This document shows, in pieces, positions 9,005 through 19,260 of a stretch of 64,000 nucleotides of DNA. The position numbers and the translations under genes were made by a program. The stretch covers positions 85,249 to 149,248 of IMG/VR virus record IMGVR_UViG_3300042691_026427; one strand, 5' to 3'. Origin of the DNA: a virus. The notes below the pieces were generated by a model. That model was not told the origin of the DNA. It saw only the letters and a list, made by a program, of their open reading frames with translations, and searched no databases. Each line of letters opens with the position of its first letter. Position 1 is the stretch's first letter.

Positions 9005-9446
9005 AATTAAATGCTACAGTAATTCTGTAGTCGTTACTTCTATTCTGCTGTACTCTGTGTGCTAGGTTACCAGGAAATTGAATTAAATCTCCCACAGTGG
9101 GCATGAATATTTGATATTCTTCATACTTGCGAAACTCTATGCCACCTGAGTTCTCAGGAACCTGTACATACAGCACACCAGAATGTTGATACGGACCATG
9201 ATCGTGCCAACGATATTCGTCGCCTTGTTGACCGCAATTAAACCACCATTGATCTATTCTTAATGGTGCCACTGCTGCTACCACACGATCAAATGTCTGT
9301 TGAAACCACGGATAAGGATTATTTCGCATACGCTGGCCGTGCCAGGTACCAAACTTTCCTCCACGACCGCGATCTAGTTCTTTAAACAACTTAATCACCT
9401 CTGAGGCTACATTAGGGTCTACATCAATACAACTCTCACTGTACAT
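8997..9446 (-). CDS. 2-oxoglutarate/Fe(II) oxygenase family protein (149 aa)
   Basis: The core reads YRWHDHGPYQHSGVLYVQVP, then VGDLIQFPGNLAHRVQQ and DYRITVAFNF. That order (paired histidines or acid, distal His, then the Arg that binds 2-oxoglutarate, then a final FNF strand) is typical of the small putative 2OG-Fe(II) oxygenases common in marine and freshwater phages (PF13759-like). Such enzymes hydroxylate proteins or small molecules; the substrate here is unknown. It converges with the QueC-like gene, overlapping by 8 nt, and lies 3 nt downstream of the LamG-domain gene, so it probably belongs to the structural transcript. A role in modifying a virion protein is conceivable but not shown. 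Confidence 0.75.
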   Translation of the reverse strand: MYSESCIDVDPNVASEVIKLFKELDRGRGGKFGTWHGQRMRNNPYPWFQQTFDRVVAAVAPLRIDQWWFNCGQQGDEYRWHDHGPYQHSGVLYVQVPENSGGIEFRKYEEYQIFMPTVGDLIQFPGNLAHRVQQNRSNDYRITVAFNFK

Positions 9447-9449
9447 TGA

Positions 9450-10175
9450 TTAAACACCGTAGGCAGTTTGTAGTGTTGCGTAAGCAGCAAGCACGCCAAA
9501 TTCATCTAACCCGTAATCATGGACTCTAACATAATAATAAGTGCCATTGCAAGGATCGGTGGCACCTACGCCATTGTTGCCGTGTCTGGAACCAATAAAC
9601 AGGTTGCTAGTAGCAGTGTCGATCGGTGCTACATACCCCGAACTAACTGTAAGTTGAACACCGTTTCTATAGACGGCCATAACTCCGCCTATGTTGGTAA
9701 ATGCCCAGTGTGCCCTAGTTGATAAAGTAATGTTTGGAGTGGTTAGATCAACGCCCGCTGTACCCGAAGGTGATCCAACTTGTAGATCCATAGAACCACT
9801 AAGATAAGCCAAATAGCCCAAACTGCCATCGTAAACCTCATTGCCCCACAATGCTGCCCAGTAACTGGTAGGAACTAAACTACAGACCATGTCAACAGTC
9901 CAATTGCCTCGGTTTAGATTAACAGGAATATCAATATATCCCGAGTTTGTTAATATACCGTTGACTCCGCCCGAGGCGTTAACGCTCCAGCCAGATGATA
10001 TAGTTGCGTCACTACCAATACCGGCAAGCCAAGTACTGCCACTTGTTGGAACAGTACTTGATTCCCAAACAACACTAGAACCCGGTGTTCCTGATTCAGA
10101 ACCACCGCCGCCACCGCCGCCACCGCCTCCACCGCCAGTGGTATTGCTGGTTAATAATATCTGTGTAATAGGCAT
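9450..10175 (-). CDS. LamG/concanavalin-like lectin-domain virion protein with poly-Gly linker
   Basis: Residues 1-13 form a short N-terminal peg (MPITQILLTSNTT), followed by a run of 12 glycines, and then a single beta-sandwich of about 200 residues. Segments such as RGNWTVDMVCS, AHWAFTNIGGVMAVYRNGVQL and ATSNLFIGSR fit the LamG_3/concanavalin A-like fold that phages place at fibre tips or on capsids for sugar binding. The gene starts within the end of the preceding 1607-residue fibre transcript, with AAGGA as ribosome-binding site. A 36-nt poly-Gly tract is also a likely spot for length change. Sugar binding is inferred. Confidence 0.7.
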   Translation of the reverse strand: MPITQILLTSNTTGGGGGGGGGGGGSESGTPGSSVVWESSTVPTSGSTWLAGIGSDATISSGWSVNASGGVNGILTNSGYIDIPVNLNRGNWTVDMVCSLVPTSYWAALWGNEVYDGSLGYLAYLSGSMDLQVGSPSGTAGVDLTTPNITLSTRAHWAFTNIGGVMAVYRNGVQLTVSSGYVAPIDTATSNLFIGSRHGNNGVGATDPCNGTYYYVRVHDYGLDEFGVLAAYATLQTAYGV

Positions 10176-10184
10176 TGTGTTTCC

Positions 10185-13100
10185 TTAATCTACTGAAACA
10201 TTACCAGTCATAAACCAAGTTGAATTATCCACCTTGATCAATGTGGCCATACCTGGGTTGGCAAGATCCCAATAGGTTGCAGTATCCACTCCCGGAACTA
10301 TGATGTTGATAGTTCCGAAACCATCACCGTCAATTGACACTGTGCCGCCACTGTTGTTGATGATTACCACTGTGAATCCAATTGGTAATGGAACATCTTC
10401 ATGGTATGGTACAGCAATTCTAGTTTCGTTATCGGTAATGTAGATATGCTTACCCATATCTTCTAGACTGAGTCTATGATCCGCACCATTGAAAATTGCT
10501 CGTTGTGGAATCTGCTGTGCTGAGCTAGTCTGACGAGTACCATCTGCAAATTCAATAGCACCACCATCACGATCACGGATCTCTGACAAGGTATGATAAT
10601 GATTATCGCCATTGCTAGGATCCCACCAGTTTGATTCAAAGTCCGGATTCCAAGTTTCAAATTCACCTGTGCCAATGTTAGGTGTAAATGCTGTAGCTCT
10701 TGTTGAGTTAATCTTGTCCACATCATAGGCATCCATCATTACAGTCCAAGCACCGTAGATGCCATCACAGTCTCCACTCTTAGGCAGTTTGACCAAGAAA
10801 CCATTATCGTACTCGTTGTCAAAGGCTGTAGTGATTCCTGAAACATAAAGGTGCGTTGCATCTAGATGCAGATTGCGACCTTCACGTAAGTAATCATTCA
10901 ATGACTGTCCGTTGCTACCAATATGTGTGGCTAAAATCTTACGCCATACAACTTCACCGTAGGTGTTCAATCTAACAAGTCTAATACATTGGTTATATTG
11001 GCTTTCACTGAAGCTTTCTATTGCAGCGTAGATGTCACCGTTGGTGTCAACAGCTACTGAACTGTCACTATCATTAGCAACTACATCTCTCTGCCACTTG
11101 ACCGCACCAGTAGCGTCTAGTTTAGTGATCACAGTTCGATTATTATCATTATTATAATGTGACACTGCTATAGTGTTGCCAAGAACTGCTACAGATTTGG
11201 CATAATGGTCATCAAGACTGGTATTTAGAGCCTTGGTCCATTGATGAACACCAGTACTGTTAAATTTACTTACAACTGCACACCAATAGCTGTTTAGATC
11301 CGCACCTGCCGCATTGTTGACAGCAATCATTTCACCTACAGCATAAACGTTGTTGCTGGCATCTACTGCCACGGATCTGTAGCGTTCATTGTCAGTGCTG
11401 CCACCAGCACTGAGTACCTTGGTCCATACAGGAGCAAATGGTACACCCGACGCTGTGCCTACATATACAAATGCTTCACCGTTTATACTTTTTTGTACAG
11501 TCCAAGTTCCTGTGCTGCTGTAGTCCGGTGTTTGATTAGTGGTCTGTACTCTCCAGTGAGTAGTTGGAGCAGATCCTCCAACTGAATCAGTGCCGTTAAC
11601 ACCTCCAGGGCCAGCACCGCTGTTGTCAATTACAATCATTGTGACATCGTTACCGGCAAAGAAGTTTATAACACCACCACCATCACTACCACTAATCATG
11701 GTAAAAGCAACACCCCAGTTGGTTCCATCGGCATCTCGAACAACAGTAACTCTTCCGATAGCACCAGTTGCTTCAAATTTAGCAATAGCACCTCCGGATA
11801 CTGCGTTTAGCGTATCATTCAATGTTGGGTATGTAGATTTTGAGAAAAATGCCTCACCGCTGTAAGCCACAGTAGTTGCAGATAATATTTGGCTACTGGT
11901 TGTACCACCTAGGAACTGTGTGCCTGGGACAGTTAGTACATCGCCTATAACATAGTTTGTACCCGTAGTATCAAACGCATAAACAGAATTAACTATTCCG
12001 GTTGGCTCAAATTGCAATGTCATTGTACAACCACTACCTACGTTGTGGTTGATGCCAGTTCGTCCAGTATACGAAGCAGGCGATACACCGGCTGCTGTTC
12101 CCGCAACAGCGGTGTCAAAACTGTCAATAACGCCACCAGGGTCAATTGCTGAAACTGTAAGGACAGCATCGTTGACACCATCTGCACCGCCCAGTAATGA
12201 TCCTAGCACCTTAAGTTTATGCCCTACTAGATAGTTGGTACTGCCAACGCCATTAAAGGCAACAAGTGAATATGTTCCGTCGCCAACATCGTCGATATCA
12301 AAAGTTACAGTTCCACTACCTTGACGAACTGTAGTAGTCAATCCAGGATAACGATTCACTGAATCAATATTCACACGGGTACCAGTAATGTTAGCGCCAG
12401 CCACATACCAACTGTCAGTAATAGTCTCACCTGGGACATTTGATCTAAGGAATGACAATACACCAACGCCACTGCCTGTAGTGACAGGTGTCACTTGATA
12501 GGATTGATATTCGTCATACTTGCTGCCAACTACTACAATCTTGCCATCACTGAGAAAGTCAAAGTCATAGCCGTATGTGCCTGAATTGTTATTCAAGTCA
12601 CGGACACCTGCGGAATTGACCACACGAGCAGTATCTGGATCAATCTCAACTAGTAAAATATCACTATCATCGTAGATTGCCAATACCACAAGATTTCCCG
12701 TGGTAGGATTAATTTTCATAGCATATATGCCTGAAACATAACCTTCGTCATCGTCAAAGAGTCTAATACTCCACAAGACTTCACCCTGGCTGTTGTAGCG
12801 AGCTACAAATCCTCGCTGGTCGTCCTCCTCCTCGCCGCCTATATAGACATCACCTGTAGTGAAATCTACACAATTAGTACGGACGTCAATGTCATAAGTG
12901 TTGATATTGTTAGGTGGTCCAAATACAGAGAACCAACCCAATTGTGTTTGTGTTAATTGGATGTCGCCATCGTTAGGTATAGTCAATGTGCCATCATTGC
13001 CAAATACATATTCATAAGGTGCTGACTTGATCACTAACTGTGCCAGTTCAGGATCAGCGTAGGTAATTGTAGGAGTAGTAACTACAACATCTGCTGTAAT

Positions 13101-15008
13101 ATCTGCAACTGTTACAGTGACTGGACCACCTTCGACTACTTCCACATCATCTAGGGTTACAAACTTGCCCGGAATACGGCTTTCTTTAACTGTGAATTTT
13201 TCATTGCCCGAACCCACAGTCATTTCACGACCGTCTTGATCAATTTGGAAGGTTATGCTTTCCCAGTATTGTGTATCGTCATAACTAGTATCTGGATCAA
13301 GATTTTTTACTGTGACTTGGACTGCTAACTTGCCGGAGTTGTTGACTGCTAAACTACGTCCCATGCTAGCGCCATAATCAAACACTCCCGGAGCACCTTC
13401 AAAGTTGGCAGTAGTTCTGTTCTGAACAAACTGGTATCTGTCTGCTTCAATATAGCGTTGCCAAAGCACAGCACCTGAAGTAGAATATTTGGCAATGGCT
13501 AGGACATCTTTAGCAGGAGGATCTGAAAAATTGTAGTTATCGTTATCTCTGTTAGGATCTTTCTGTGCTGTGGTTAGAGCACTGAGATAGACATTGCCTA
13601 GACTATCGCAGTCGATACCTGTACCAACTGACGCACAAGGTCCTGGGCCCGCTCTGCGTATCCACTGTGTTACACCTGAGGTGTTGAGTTTTACAATGTA
13701 GACCACAGTTTTAGTATAAGTGTCGGATTGATCGTGTACAATATTGATACGACCGTTGATACTGACAAACACATTACCCTGACTGTCCGCAGTGATGTCA
13801 GCACCACTAGATTCACCTTCTAGGTTGCTTAGTACTCTAGTCCAAACTTCTGTGCCAGTTGTTCCATCAAATTTAGTAACATAGGCAAAAGTTGGTCCAG
13901 GAGGAACAGACCAACCTCCAGTAACAACAAGATCACCGTTAGAGTCTATTTCCATCCCTTGTGGCCTAACAACAAACCCTGGTTCTTCAAGATAAAAAGA
14001 TTTAGCCCATGTTAGCGATCCGTCAGAGTTGGAAATTTTTAGTAGAGCACCGATAGGGTCGTCATTGACGTTTTCTAGGTACCTTGCGGCAATAAAAGTA
14101 TGTGTACCGTTGGTAACTGCTCCTGCTAGTTCTAAATCACTGTTTACGCCCTGGCGAGTTAACCGATAAGCATACGGATCGTTGTTTATTATTTCTACAG
14201 GGGAGTTGGCTGCTATATATAGGGGAGTGGTATCAGTACCACTATTGTATGCTCCTATGCCTAATACTGCGGCAATTGTGGCATAGGTTGTGCCGGTGTT
14301 AGAGCTTTCCTGTAGGCTCCACCCGGTGTTGTCACTGAAATAAGCATAGTCCCCTGAAATAGTTACTACATCAACTGTGTTGCCCCCAAATGTTCCTGAG
14401 GTAACACCGCCGGCGCCTAAATTGAATCCTTCAGTAATTGGTACTAGCACCGAAGGACGATAGTCCTTCTTCCACAGTTCTGCACCCGATGATGTATATT
14501 TGATCGCCTGTAGTCTATCAACACTGGCGTCGCGGCTGAACAATACAATGATGTTGTCATCTGCGTCTATAACGACATCGTGTGACTGATCGATGTCCAT
14601 ATCTTCCTGTATCTCTTTTTGCCAGAGCAGAGTGGCTGAAGAATTAAACTTTGAGATTATTAATCGGTCTACATTGAATGGTCCAGTATCAACTTCGCTA
14701 ATGTGTAAGGTGATTAAATTGTCCTCACTGTCGTAGGCCACTGCTGATGATTCAACACCGTCATCTTCGTTGTTAGAACGATTTACAATGGCAAAGTAAT
14801 CTGTGTTGCCCACTGTGACAGTAACTGCTTGATCGTCTGTAAGTGTGTCGCCGCCAGCGTGTTGTAATCCAGACCAAGCAGTTACACCGTCACCGTATTT
14901 GACCTTGCCGGTGTCGGTTTCTAAACCCGGTTCACCTGCGGCCAAGATTGGATTAGTGTTTAGCCAATTAGCGGCTGTATCTCTGCGTAGTTTGATTCTT
15001 GTTGTCAT
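10185..15008 (-). CDS. Giant tail-fibre protein: Mtd_N domain plus beta-propeller repeats (1607 aa)
   Basis: Residues 1-50 (TRIKLRRDTAANWLNTNP, then GEPGLETDTGKVKYGDG) are a clear Mtd_N domain, used to anchor fibres of the major-tropism-determinant type. Two large regions carry repeated blades such as DSEDNLITLHIS, DADDNIIVLFSR, DSNGDLVVTGGW and DASNNVYAVGEM, each followed by a KFNSSG-type strand, as in SBBP beta-propeller repeats. A central region (about 800-1150) is beta-rich with no clear match. A C-terminal domain of about 100 residues ends in NSTWFMTGNVS. It is in one unit with the 69-residue protein upstream and the lectin-like protein downstream. Receptor binding is the likely role. 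Confidence 0.75.
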   Translation of the reverse strand: MTTRIKLRRDTAANWLNTNPILAAGEPGLETDTGKVKYGDGVTAWSGLQHAGGDTLTDDQAVTVTVGNTDYFAIVNRSNNEDDGVESSAVAYDSEDNLITLHISEVDTGPFNVDRLIISKFNSSATLLWQKEIQEDMDIDQSHDVVIDADDNIIVLFSRDASVDRLQAIKYTSSGAELWKKDYRPSVLVPITEGFNLGAGGVTSGTFGGNTVDVVTISGDYAYFSDNTGWSLQESSNTGTTYATIAAVLGIGAYNSGTDTTPLYIAANSPVEIINNDPYAYRLTRQGVNSDLELAGAVTNGTHTFIAARYLENVNDDPIGALLKISNSDGSLTWAKSFYLEEPGFVVRPQGMEIDSNGDLVVTGGWSVPPGPTFAYVTKFDGTTGTEVWTRVLSNLEGESSGADITADSQGNVFVSINGRINIVHDQSDTYTKTVVYIVKLNTSGVTQWIRRAGPGPCASVGTGIDCDSLGNVYLSALTTAQKDPNRDNDNYNFSDPPAKDVLAIAKYSTSGAVLWQRYIEADRYQFVQNRTTANFEGAPGVFDYGASMGRSLAVNNSGKLAVQVTVKNLDPDTSYDDTQYWESITFQIDQDGREMTVGSGNEKFTVKESRIPGKFVTLDDVEVVEGGPVTVTVADITADVVVTTPTITYADPELAQLVIKSAPYEYVFGNDGTLTIPNDGDIQLTQTQLGWFSVFGPPNNINTYDIDVRTNCVDFTTGDVYIGGEEEDDQRGFVARYNSQGEVLWSIRLFDDDEGYVSGIYAMKINPTTGNLVVLAIYDDSDILLVEIDPDTARVVNSAGVRDLNNNSGTYGYDFDFLSDGKIVVVGSKYDEYQSYQVTPVTTGSGVGVLSFLRSNVPGETITDSWYVAGANITGTRVNIDSVNRYPGLTTTVRQGSGTVTFDIDDVGDGTYSLVAFNGVGSTNYLVGHKLKVLGSLLGGADGVNDAVLTVSAIDPGGVIDSFDTAVAGTAAGVSPASYTGRTGINHNVGSGCTMTLQFEPTGIVNSVYAFDTTGTNYVIGDVLTVPGTQFLGGTTSSQILSATTVAYSGEAFFSKSTYPTLNDTLNAVSGGAIAKFEATGAIGRVTVVRDADGTNWGVAFTMISGSDGGGVINFFAGNDVTMIVIDNSGAGPGGVNGTDSVGGSAPTTHWRVQTTNQTPDYSSTGTWTVQKSINGEAFVYVGTASGVPFAPVWTKVLSAGGSTDNERYRSVAVDASNNVYAVGEMIAVNNAAGADLNSYWCAVVSKFNSTGVHQWTKALNTSLDDHYAKSVAVLGNTIAVSHYNNDNNRTVITKLDATGAVKWQRDVVANDSDSSVAVDTNGDIYAAIESFSESQYNQCIRLVRLNTYGEVVWRKILATHIGSNGQSLNDYLREGRNLHLDATHLYVSGITTAFDNEYDNGFLVKLPKSGDCDGIYGAWTVMMDAYDVDKINSTRATAFTPNIGTGEFETWNPDFESNWWDPSNGDNHYHTLSEIRDRDGGAIEFADGTRQTSSAQQIPQRAIFNGADHRLSLEDMGKHIYITDNETRIAVPYHEDVPLPIGFTVVIINNSGGTVSIDGDGFGTINIIVPGVDTATYWDLANPGMATLIKVDNSTWFMTGNVSVD

Positions 15009-15013
15009 TTTGT

Positions 15014-15223
15014 TTATGCTCCGCCACCGTCTATGGTGTTATCTGTTAGTTCGTTGTATACCGTATCAGAGTACCCGCCATCTGCTACTGAATATGCTTG
15101 CCCGTTTATTACAGGCCATGCTGTGCTCCATCTATTCCCAAGCCAGACATAAACTGCTGCGTTGTCAGGAATGTATTCCTGCCCCATTGTGGGTGTTGTG
15201 GGAAATGTGATCGGTGCTGTCAT
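15014..15223 (-). CDS. Small virion-associated protein (69 aa)
   Basis: It contains GQEYIPDNAAVYVWLGNRW, close in style to the DLYVWDGSQW inserts of the collagen-like fibre, so it is probably a small fibre-associated domain expressed on its own. It ends GGGA and is followed 5 nt later by the 1607-residue fibre. A late octamer AGTAAATA lies 6 nt before the ATG. No catalytic motif. It might be a chaperone or cap for its neighbour. Confidence 0.55.
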   Translation of the reverse strand: MTAPITFPTTPTMGQEYIPDNAAVYVWLGNRWSTAWPVINGQAYSVADGGYSDTVYNELTDNTIDGGGA

Positions 15224-15229
15224 AATATA

Positions 15230-15237
15230 TATTTACT
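15230..15237 (-). promoter_or_regulatory. Late-promoter octamer AGTAAATA
   Basis: RNTAAATA motif 6 nt before the ATG at 15223; no Shine-Dalgarno in the short leader. Confidence 0.5.
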
Positions 15238-15249
15238 TGTTTTTATTGT

Positions 15250-15339
15250 TTAGCGTACCCAGTACCAACTAACACCTAGGTTGTTGCTCAATTCATTCCA
15301 AGGTGCAGTTGTAAATCCTGAATTTAATATTAGTCTCAT
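15250..15339 (-). CDS. Possible 29-aa peptide after the 1278-aa fibre
   Basis: An ATG overlaps the stop of the 1278-residue fibre gene as ATGA. The frame encodes 29 residues ending VSWYWVR. The overlap style is the same as between confirmed genes here, so it may be translated by coupling. It could also be a remnant of a longer fibre domain. No function can be read. Confidence 0.35.
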   Translation of the reverse strand: MRLILNSGFTTAPWNELSNNLGVSWYWVR

Positions 15340-18300
15340 AGTGCAGCAATTCTAGTCTTGAAGTTTGCAAAATCAGTACTAGCAGCTACTAAAGTTTTTA
15401 GCTGTGCAATACTTATAGATGCTCCAGTTTGCTGTGTACCATTTGGAAATACTACAGTACCTGTAGTGCCAACAGACACAGTCCATGTACCGTTGGCAAT
15501 TGTAGCAGATTTGTCTTTGACTGGTAGGTACAAGGACCATGCATATCTATTAGTCGATGTTGTTTCTGCAACATCAATACCCACCATCTGATATCCACCG
15601 CTTCTAATATATTCTCTAGTATTGCCTACAATTGTGAACTCTTGATCAAAACCAGGAGCACCTGTTGCTCTAATTTTATTTCCCGGTTTTAGATCATAGA
15701 TAGCTGTTAATAATTCTTTTCCAGGAGTATCAAATGTAAATGTAGAAGTGTTCCATGCAATAGCAACAGCATCTCTAGGACCATAACCTTCTCCGCCAAA
15801 ATATTCTAATTTAGAAACTGCGTCATTACCGTTGACTAACATCTGACCTTCAGAAGATATAGATATTGTGCTGGTTCCTAAATAAATGGTACTAGAACTT
15901 ACATAGATATCCCTAAATCGGTTAGTAGGGCTTCCTAAATCGTATGCAACATCAGTGTCTGGAATAATGTTGCCCGGAACAGTTAAATTACCGGCCGCAC
16001 CAAATTCCCAAATATTATCTGTTACTGGTCCATTAACTGCTCCTGTTGCTATTTGTACAGTGCCGCTACTTGCTGAGAAAGGACTATTAACAATCACCGC
16101 TGCTGCGTTGGTAGTCGATGTAGTAGTGTCACCTATCCATTGTAAGGCAGCATATCCGCCCGTGCCTTGGGTAAGAACACCCACTGCGGTGCCGGTACTG
16201 CCCGCAATAACATCATTACCAGCACCATAAACATCACCAATACGAGTATTGCCGCCAGGTAATGTCAGTACACCATCTGCACCTAAAACTACGCTGTAAC
16301 TACCTGCAGTAATTCTATCTTTATTATCTTCAAGAGTAACTGTTCTACCAGCAAGTTCATCTAAGCCCGCTGTTATTGTTCCAACTGTGGGACTACCTAG
16401 CCAGTCTGCCGGAGTAGTCGGTGTGTAAATACTTCCGCCAGTGCCAGTGACTTCGCTGCCGTTAACTAACAACACACCAGCAGTGTTAATTGCCAGTGTG
16501 CTGCCATTCATATTAATGGTTGAACCGTCAATAGTGATCTCATCTAGGTATGTACCAGGTGCTGGAACTACTACAGGATTTGTGTCTACCCAAGTTCCGT
16601 TGTAGGAAACATAAGTTCTGCCGTCTAAATTATTATACCATAATTTACCTTCTTGACTAGCACTAGGAGCAGTGTCATCAACCGTTACAGGATTTGATGC
16701 ACCACCCAATACACTTTGTCCACTGCTGTTGACAATGTCGCCGCCTGATGGCAGTCTCAGTACTCCACGGTCATCAAACTCAAATACGTATTCGTCATTA
16801 TCCGTATTGGTGCGAATCTCAATGCCGCCTTGGCCGATCAGTTGTATGCGACTTGTAGAAGTTCCTTTGTTATAAATCTCTAGTGGCTGGCCACTTGTTT
16901 GATTTGGTACACTTGGGATAGTAATATATGCGTTGCTTTCGCCGCCTGGATCAAGGTACATATTATAGTAACCCCAACCAGTACCGCTTTGAGCCTTTGT
17001 TCCCAATGTGTTGTCTGATATCTTAAAATCACCTAGATCTGCGGTACCACCGCCTATTTCATACTCAACGTCAGCAGCTTCTGTGCTAACTGTGAATGGT
17101 ATAACTATCCAATCATTGGCTTGAAAGTTGTTGATAGGATTTAGATTACTACCAACATAGGCTCTCATCTGATCTCGCATCTTGGCTGCTACTGTTTGAG
17201 TTAATCCAGCGCCGCCATTGACTACAATGATCCTATCAATTTCACCGTCATCCATTTCATCTACTTCATACTGCGGAGGTTGATAGCCTTGCGGAGCAGT
17301 CAATACATTGCGTAGTATATCATAGTAGGCTGCGTCAATGACTATTGGCGTGCCAGGAAATGAGTAAGTTTGATCACCGTTTTCTTCTACTTCATCTATA
17401 GTGTAGTTAACACCTCGAGTAATACCTGGCAACACCAATTTGCCTGTAACAGATTCACTGATTACAGAATTACCAATAGTAATACTTCCAGGACCTACGT
17501 AGATATGTCTAACTCTGTTTGTAGGACTACCAAGATCTTGTAGGTTGTCTGTGCTAGGAACAAAGTTGTTACTAGCATCAACTGCCCAACTTGCTGATCT
17601 CGAACCAGTGATAGGAGTACCGTTAATTGCGATACCGCCATCAATAACACTCAATGATGTGCCACCTATATAGATAGTGCTTGTACCAACATACAGACTA
17701 CGCCATTGGCTTGATGTAGAACCTAAATCGTATGTTAGATCAGCTGCTGGTAGAATATGATTTCCTACATTTAATAAATCAGCACTAGTGCCACCTGATG
17801 GAGTTACCCACTCAACTGTATCTACATAAGTAGAAGTAGATGTTACTGCTAAAATCTGCCCAAATCGACCACGTGATAACGGTAATTTATATCCTTCAAA
17901 AGAACTGTCACTATTACCTGGATTTCCGCTTCCTTCTGTATCACTTAGACCAATATAAACGCCCTGCTGAGATATACTGAGTAGACCTGAAAATTCTATA
18001 TCTAAAGTTCTTGTATAGTCAGTAAGCGTATTTGAAATTAATGAAACAATATCGCCTTTTAAGTTCAGTGGAGAAAAGGTATTAGTGTCTTTTCGTGAAG
18101 TTATAGTCTGAGGTATAACTACATCTTCATCATAGAACGTTCTTAGCCAACTGTTTCTAGTAACTTCTAGATAATGATCACCGGACGTTAACAAAGTAGT
18201 GCTGGTAGATAAACTGGTAACAGTGGAAATTTGTCCTTGTAATCTTAAAGGTAAAGAAAGATTTCCCAGTATTAAGACTCCAGTTTGTGTGAGTCTCAAT

Positions 18301-19172
18301 TGCGTATCTCCGGATACTAAAGAAACGCCTGCTGTACCAGTGTTTACCAATGACGCTGCTTCAAAATTATTAGCGTTTATCCCAGGTAATTGTAACCATG
18401 CAGACGAATTCTGTATCCCGTTATTATTTGTAATGCTAAAAGAAATTTGATCAGATCTACTAATACTAGCAGCATTGAAAGTAAACCCTCCCAATGGGTC
18501 ATTGCCGTCTACTAACAATTTTCCAGATAGGGGTTCTATACTGATTCCGATACCCTTAATGTATACAGCATCAGACAGATATAATGTGCTCCATCTAAAT
18601 GATTCTTCTCCTAGGTTAAAGATATCAGCTTGAGCTGGAATTATACTGGTATCATTGACTTCTTGGAAAATTCTTGTATTGGTATAATTTCTTATAAGAG
18701 TGTCATTCGCTGCTAATTCAGTTTCAGTAACATATTGCGTTAAAAAGTTAGGAAGATTGATAGATGTAAGATACTGTTGATCATCTAGATAAGTTAATGT
18801 TGGGTATTCTGTTAATTTTAAATCTACATAATTTGTAGATGCAAAATTGTATGTCGATAAATCGGAAACAAATACAAAGGTAGTGTTTACATAATCTATC
18901 TTTGCATAATTTGACAAAGCAACAGTACTACTGGTAATAAATCCATCCGGATTTGTACTAGGATAAGGTGTGTAACCTAATAAAGTTAATAGATCTGTAT
19001 TAGTAAATTCAACAATACCAACCCTGCCATTCCAGCTAGTAACTCCTGCGGCGACAAAATTACTGACCAAACTGTCAAAATTTGAATTTATTTTACTAAA
19101 AGCCGTTCTTAAACTGTCGCCGTCTCCCGAGTTTGCTCCAGAACCTGTGTTTATATAATTGATAATAGCCAT
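15336..19172 (-). CDS. Large tail-fibre protein with repeated fibre modules (1278 aa)
   Basis: The N-terminus (NYINTGSGANSGDGDSLRTA, then FSKINSNFDSL) is typical of long fibre proteins in T4-like phages of aquatic bacteria. Four copies of a module of about 50 residues follow, each with [YN]DLGSPTNRFRDIYVSSSTI-type sequence then a SGKLLVNG-type strand, near residues 170-230, 470-525, 535-580 and 1120-1170. A fifth copy is in the 5816-7465 protein. The C-terminus (QTGASISIAQLKTLVAAS...) is helical. It is first in its unit, headed by an AATAAATA octamer. Receptor binding or stalk formation is inferred from architecture only. Confidence 0.75.
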   Translation of the reverse strand: MAIINYINTGSGANSGDGDSLRTAFSKINSNFDSLVSNFVAAGVTSWNGRVGIVEFTNTDLLTLLGYTPYPSTNPDGFITSSTVALSNYAKIDYVNTTFVFVSDLSTYNFASTNYVDLKLTEYPTLTYLDDQQYLTSINLPNFLTQYVTETELAANDTLIRNYTNTRIFQEVNDTSIIPAQADIFNLGEESFRWSTLYLSDAVYIKGIGISIEPLSGKLLVDGNDPLGGFTFNAASISRSDQISFSITNNNGIQNSSAWLQLPGINANNFEAASLVNTGTAGVSLVSGDTQLRLTQTGVLILGNLSLPLRLQGQISTVTSLSTSTTLLTSGDHYLEVTRNSWLRTFYDEDVVIPQTITSRKDTNTFSPLNLKGDIVSLISNTLTDYTRTLDIEFSGLLSISQQGVYIGLSDTEGSGNPGNSDSSFEGYKLPLSRGRFGQILAVTSTSTYVDTVEWVTPSGGTSADLLNVGNHILPAADLTYDLGSTSSQWRSLYVGTSTIYIGGTSLSVIDGGIAINGTPITGSRSASWAVDASNNFVPSTDNLQDLGSPTNRVRHIYVGPGSITIGNSVISESVTGKLVLPGITRGVNYTIDEVEENGDQTYSFPGTPIVIDAAYYDILRNVLTAPQGYQPPQYEVDEMDDGEIDRIIVVNGGAGLTQTVAAKMRDQMRAYVGSNLNPINNFQANDWIVIPFTVSTEAADVEYEIGGGTADLGDFKISDNTLGTKAQSGTGWGYYNMYLDPGGESNAYITIPSVPNQTSGQPLEIYNKGTSTSRIQLIGQGGIEIRTNTDNDEYVFEFDDRGVLRLPSGGDIVNSSGQSVLGGASNPVTVDDTAPSASQEGKLWYNNLDGRTYVSYNGTWVDTNPVVVPAPGTYLDEITIDGSTINMNGSTLAINTAGVLLVNGSEVTGTGGSIYTPTTPADWLGSPTVGTITAGLDELAGRTVTLEDNKDRITAGSYSVVLGADGVLTLPGGNTRIGDVYGAGNDVIAGSTGTAVGVLTQGTGGYAALQWIGDTTTSTTNAAAVIVNSPFSASSGTVQIATGAVNGPVTDNIWEFGAAGNLTVPGNIIPDTDVAYDLGSPTNRFRDIYVSSSTIYLGTSTISISSEGQMLVNGNDAVSKLEYFGGEGYGPRDAVAIAWNTSTFTFDTPGKELLTAIYDLKPGNKIRATGAPGFDQEFTIVGNTREYIRSGGYQMVGIDVAETTSTNRYAWSLYLPVKDKSATIANGTWTVSVGTTGTVVFPNGTQQTGASISIAQLKTLVAASTDFANFKTRIAAL

Positions 19173-19192
19173 TTGTTTGTCCAGTTATAAGG

Positions 19193-19200
19193 TATTTATT
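19193..19200 (-). promoter_or_regulatory. Late-promoter octamer AATAAATA
   Basis: Lies 20 nt before the ATG at 19172, at the head of the 19.2-15.2 kb fibre unit. Confidence 0.5.
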
Positions 19201-19213
19201 CAAAATGTCCAGG

Positions 19214-19242
19214 TTGCTCTTTGTGCAAATTCATGCTACAAT
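19214..19242 (+). promoter_or_regulatory. sigma70-type promoter TTGCTC-17-TACAAT
   Basis: -35 at 19214-19219 and -10 at 19237-19242 with exact 17-nt spacing, upstream of the HNH gene. Moderate match to consensus. Confidence 0.5.
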
Positions 19243-19260
19243 ATACGAATCTAAACCAGA

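Noticed and set aside
10185-15008. Possible diversity-generating retroelement target, because the N-terminus is Mtd_N-like
   Set aside because: No reverse transcriptase, accessory gene or template/variable repeat pair was seen in the window; Mtd_N domains occur in many fibres without one.
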